Assembly (NCBI GenBank): GCA_007116535.1
Contig: SKIG01000196.1
Coordinates: forward strand, 1 to 7,496
Origin: Psychroflexus sp.
GTDB taxonomy: Bacteria; Bacteroidota; Bacteroidia; Flavobacteriales; Flavobacteriaceae
DNA: 7,496 bases
Reading direction: 5' to 3'
The notes under the pieces are model-generated. The model saw nothing but the letters and a program-made list of their open reading frames with translations, searched no databases and had not been told where the DNA came from. The position numbers and the translations under genes are program-made. Below are positions 4,463-7,496 of the stretch, piece after piece (within the stretch, counting starts at the first letter, position 1; every line of letters begins with the position of its first letter).

Positions 4463-7279
4463 ATGAGAAAAATTCCACAAATTAGCTTATTGCTTTTTCT
4501 TGTTTTTCAACTCGCTTGGGCACAAGAAGATTTTAGCAATTTAAATGAGAAACTTCCACAAGATCCTGACGTTAGAATAGGAGTCTTAAAAAATGGCTTA
4601 ACCTATTACGTACGTAACAACAAAAAACCCGAAGACAAAGTAGATTTACGTTTAGTTGTAAAAGCGGGTTCTATTTTAGAGACAGATGAACAACTTGGTT
4701 TAGCTCATTTTATGGAGCACATGTGTTTCAATGGAACCAAGCGCTTTCCAAAAAACACACTTGTAGATTACCTTCAAAGTATTGGGGTCAAGTTTGGACA
4801 ACATTTAAATGCCTATACTAGTTTTGATGAAACAGTTTATTTTTTACCAATCCCATCTGACGATAAAGAAAAAGTGAATAAAGGTTTTGAGATTCTAGAA
4901 GATTGGGCGTTTAACACAGTTCTTACACCCGAAGAAATAGATAAAGAAAGAGGCGTTGTTCTAGAAGAATACAGAATTGGCTTGGGAGCCGGAAAAAGAA
5001 TGATGGCACAATATCTACCTAAGATGATGTACAACTCACGGTATGCAGACCGCCTACCCATAGGAAAGAAGGAAATTATTGAAAACTTTACCTATGACAA
5101 ATTAATTTCTTTCTATGAAGATTGGTACCGCCCTAACTTGATGAGTGTAATTGTTGTAGGAGATGTAGATCCTGATGAAATGGAACAAAAAATTAAAAAA
5201 CATTTCTCAAAATACAAAAACCCTAAAAATGAAAAAGAACGTGTGTATTACGGTTTGCCTGGTCACGAAGAAACTTTCGTTTCAGTAGTTACTGACCCTG
5301 AAGCTACTACATCAGACGTTATGATAATGTATAAGGATGATGAAAAGGATGAGCCAACAAAAACACTTGCTGACTATCGCTATAACTTAGCTAAGAGCCT
5401 GTTTACTTCTATGCTTAACAATCGTTTGGATGAAAAAGCGAACGACAAAAATCCGCCATTTGTTTATGGATTTAGTTATCACGGAGACTCATATGCTAAA
5501 AATTATAAAGCATTCCAGTCTCAGGCTATGACCGCTGAAGATGGACAACTTAATGCACTAAAAGTTTTAGTGCTTGAGAGTGAGCGCGCAAAAAAATATG
5601 GTTTTACAAAAGCAGAATTTGAACGTGCCAAAAAACAAATGCTATCAAATGCAGAATCACGTTATAATGAAAAAGACAAAAATAAGTCATCTATGTACGT
5701 GTCTGCTTACCAAAACCATTTTTTAGATGAAAGTCCTATTTTGTCTAGTGAATATTCCTACCAAGCTATGAACCACTTTGTTCCACAAATAGCTTTGGAA
5801 GAAGTAAATGAACTTGCCAAAAAATATGCGACTAAGAAAAATGCAGTAATTGTTTTGCGTGGACCAGAAAAAGAAGGGCTAGTTCCGCCAACTGAAGAGG
5901 AGGTGTTAAATGTATTCAATATAGATGAAGCAGAAATAACTCCTTATGAAGATAAAGAGCTTGCAGAATCCTTGATTAGAAATCCAATACAAAAAGGGAG
6001 TGTAGTAAAAGTAGATAAAAATGAAAAACTTGATATAACTACCTACACTCTTAGCAATGGGGCAAAACTTACGGTCAAACCAACAGACTTTAAAAATGAT
6101 GAAATAGTATTTCAAGCAACAAGTCATGGAGGTAGCAACTTGCTTTCCAATGAAGAATACAAACAAGTCCAGTGGGCACTTGCAGGTCTAAGTGAAGCAG
6201 GATATGCAGGCATGAATCAAAATGAACTTTCACAGTTTATGGCAGGAAAACGCGCATATTTACGATCAAGCATCGGTTCGATTTCAGAAACTATGAGTGG
6301 AAGCACAAGACCTAAAGACCTTGAGTTTTTTATGCAAATGGTACATGCAAATTTTATTGATCTAAACTATGATGAGGACGCATTTGAAACATATAAAAGT
6401 AAACAAAATTCATTTTTTGCAAATATGTCTGCTATGCCTCAAATCTATTTTCAAGAACAGTTTTATGGCTATTTAATGAGCGATAATCCGAGATTTACAT
6501 CCTTTCTGCCAAAACAAAAAGAATGGGATGAGACTGATTATAAAAAAGCATACGAATTTTATCAGCAGCAATTTTCAAATGCAGCCGATTTTCACTTCTT
6601 TTTAGTAGGAAATGTGGATTTGGATCAACTAGAGGAATTGGCGTCGATGTACTTGGCTTCATTACCTAGCAATGATCAAAAAGATGAAGTAATTGACTTA
6701 GGTTACAGAATGAAAAACGGAGAAATAAAGAAGGTTATAGAAAAAGGCGCTGACCCAAAAAGTAACGTAACTATCATGATATATGGCGATGCTGATTATA
6801 GCGAATCTGAATCACTAGCTATGAAAGCCTTTGGAGATATTCTGACAATTAAATTGACAGAGGAGTTAAGAGAGAATGAAAGTGGAGTTTATGGAGCGAA
6901 TGCTCGAGGTTCGATGAGTAAACTTCCTTACGCGTCATTCAGTTTTAATATTAGCTTTCCATGTGGACCCGAAAACACAGAACAACTTACTGCATCTGCT
7001 TTAAGAGAACTTGATAAAATTATAAAAGAAGGTCCTACAGAAAAAGACATCAATAAGTTTAAAGAAGCTCAAAAAGTTGATTACAAAGAAAATAGTAAAG
7101 AAAATAATTATTGGTTAAGGGCTTTGGTAAATGCTCACAACAATGGAGGCGATCCTGAAAAAGTATTGACATACCTCGATAGAGTAGAATCTTTGTCGGC
7201 ATCTCAGATACAAGAGGTAGGCAAAAAGTACCTAGCTAAAAACAGAGTTATCGGTATTCATATGCCTGAAGACAATTAA
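4463..7279 (+). CDS. Exported M16 family zinc metalloprotease (pitrilysin/insulinase type, PqqL-like)
   Basis: 938 residues. A Sec signal peptide (1-20) with an AWA-Q cleavage site sends it to the periplasm or beyond. The first half is a catalytic M16 lobe: the inverted zinc motif HFMEH at 82-86 (ligands His82 and His86, base Glu85), probable third ligand Glu169 in VVLEEYR, and a following M16 C-type domain near 214-255 (FYEDWYRPNLMSVIVVGDVD). The second half repeats the fold without HXXEH: an M16-like domain from about 530, a matching FYQQQF-VGNVDLDQL segment near 695-720, and the Arg803/Tyr810 pair of the inactive lobe that helps bind substrate. This two-lobed, roughly 100-kDa form cleaves peptides enclosed in a chamber. 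The physiological substrate is unknown. The gene stands alone between two terminators. The ATG at 4463 gives a complete signal peptide. Confidence 0.95.
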   Translation: MRKIPQISLLLFLVFQLAWAQEDFSNLNEKLPQDPDVRIGVLKNGLTYYVRNNKKPEDKVDLRLVVKAGSILETDEQLGLAHFMEHMCFNGTKRFPKNTLVDYLQSIGVKFGQHLNAYTSFDETVYFLPIPSDDKEKVNKGFEILEDWAFNTVLTPEEIDKERGVVLEEYRIGLGAGKRMMAQYLPKMMYNSRYADRLPIGKKEIIENFTYDKLISFYEDWYRPNLMSVIVVGDVDPDEMEQKIKKHFSKYKNPKNEKERVYYGLPGHEETFVSVVTDPEATTSDVMIMYKDDEKDEPTKTLADYRYNLAKSLFTSMLNNRLDEKANDKNPPFVYGFSYHGDSYAKNYKAFQSQAMTAEDGQLNALKVLVLESERAKKYGFTKAEFERAKKQMLSNAESRYNEKDKNKSSMYVSAYQNHFLDESPILSSEYSYQAMNHFVPQIALEEVNELAKKYATKKNAVIVLRGPEKEGLVPPTEEEVLNVFNIDEAEITPYEDKELAESLIRNPIQKGSVVKVDKNEKLDITTYTLSNGAKLTVKPTDFKNDEIVFQATSHGGSNLLSNEEYKQVQWALAGLSEAGYAGMNQNELSQFMAGKRAYLRSSIGSISETMSGSTRPKDLEFFMQMVHANFIDLNYDEDAFETYKSKQNSFFANMSAMPQIYFQEQFYGYLMSDNPRFTSFLPKQKEWDETDYKKAYEFYQQQFSNAADFHFFLVGNVDLDQLEELASMYLASLPSNDQKDEVIDLGYRMKNGEIKKVIEKGADPKSNVTIMIYGDADYSESESLAMKAFGDILTIKLTEELRENESGVYGANARGSMSKLPYASFSFNISFPCGPENTEQLTASALRELDKIIKEGPTEKDINKFKEAQKVDYKENSKENNYWLRALVNAHNNGGDPEKVLTYLDRVESLSASQIQEVGKKYLAKNRVIGIHMPEDN

Positions 7280-7300
7280 AAAATAATAATTAGTTAATAG

Positions 7301-7330
7301 CCCTCATTACGAAAGTTTTGAGGGTTTTTT
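7301..7330 (+). terminator. Intrinsic terminator of the M16 protease gene
   Basis: CCCTCA (7301-7306) pairs with TGAGGG (7319-7324). Inside it, after two mismatched positions, AC/GT closes a GAAA tetraloop (7311-7314). Six T residues follow at 7325-7330. It begins 22 bases after the protease stop. Confidence 0.88.
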
Positions 7331-7388
7331 CTGTTTTGAGCTGAATTTAATACTACCGTTTTTCCCTTAAAAAAAAGTTAATTTTTGA

Positions 7389-7416
7389 TTGCTCAACTTT
7401 ATTATTGATAGTTTTA
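7389..7416 (+). promoter_or_regulatory. Possible outward promoter at the right edge (TTG-N17-TAGTTTTA)
   Basis: TTG at 7389-7391, 17 bases, then TAGTTTTA at 7409-7416, one base off the Bacteroidota -7 consensus TAnnTTTG. A second TTG at 7385-7387 gives spacing 21. Both fall within the usual 17-23. No ATG occurs on the plus strand from here to the window end, so any gene it serves begins outside. The rest of 7331-7496 holds no feature I can support. Confidence 0.3.
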
Positions 7417-7496
7417 CACGCAAAATTAAAAGCATTAGTATTGAAGATTCTTGCTGATTTATCAATTGATATTCCCAGTGGGCTTTATCTAAAAAA

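Noticed and set aside
5906..6166. 86-residue minus-strand open frame inside the M16 gene
   Set aside because: Shadow of a strongly supported coding sequence; the low-complexity Phe/Ile/Tyr-rich peptide is typical of antisense AT-rich coding DNA.
7367..7495. 42-codon minus-strand open frame entering from the right edge as a partial gene
   Set aside because: Too short and unlike any known protein tail; an open frame of this length is not rare by chance.
1..7496. CRISPR array, insertion sequence or phage genes
   Set aside because: No regularly spaced direct repeats, no transposase or integrase frames and no terminal inverted repeats were seen.

Overview
The window looks like ordinary chromosomal DNA of a member of the Bacteroidota, probably of the Flavobacteriia or Cytophagia. 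This rests on the AT-rich sequence, AT-rich leaders without Shine-Dalgarno sites, promoter elements matching the Bacteroidota -7 consensus TAnnTTTG (exact at 2250-2257 and 2725-2732), and the character of the proteins: a short cytochrome lipoprotein, a LYS9-type saccharopine dehydrogenase, ATP-dependent PEP carboxykinase and a long exported M16 protease. The genus cannot be read from the sequence.

Left edge (1-299): the last 24 codons of what looks like a GIY-YIG nuclease end at 76. They run directly into a stretch resembling the 3' part of a tRNA, with a CAT anticodon-like loop and a TTCGAGT T-loop. That stretch is broken up by two GC-rich palindromes. A hairpin followed by T residues (163-192) probably ends this unit. 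I see nothing in 193-264. A second terminator (265-288) serves the minus-strand genes.

Minus-strand pair (300-2233): a saccharopine dehydrogenase is followed after 68 bases by a lipoprotein with one C-terminal CXXCH heme site. No terminator is visible between them, so they may share a transcript, but no functional link is evident.

Plus-strand genes (2298-7279): a 129-residue DUF423 membrane protein is divergent from the saccharopine dehydrogenase. It is followed by pckA, which has its own -7 element and a strong terminator, and then by a two-lobed, signal-peptide-bearing M16 zinc protease with its own terminator. The starts of the DUF423 protein and pckA are best placed at internal ATGs (2298 and 2763) rather than upstream TTG codons.

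Right edge (7331-7496): no convincing gene. There is a possible promoter reading out of the window.

Functionally this is a set of central-metabolism and housekeeping genes: gluconeogenesis (PckA), lysine/aminoadipate metabolism (saccharopine dehydrogenase), periplasmic proteolysis (M16) and a possible electron carrier. I found no convincing new defence, mobile or regulatory system. The most unusual stretch is the tRNA-like, palindrome-rich segment after the GIY-YIG fragment.
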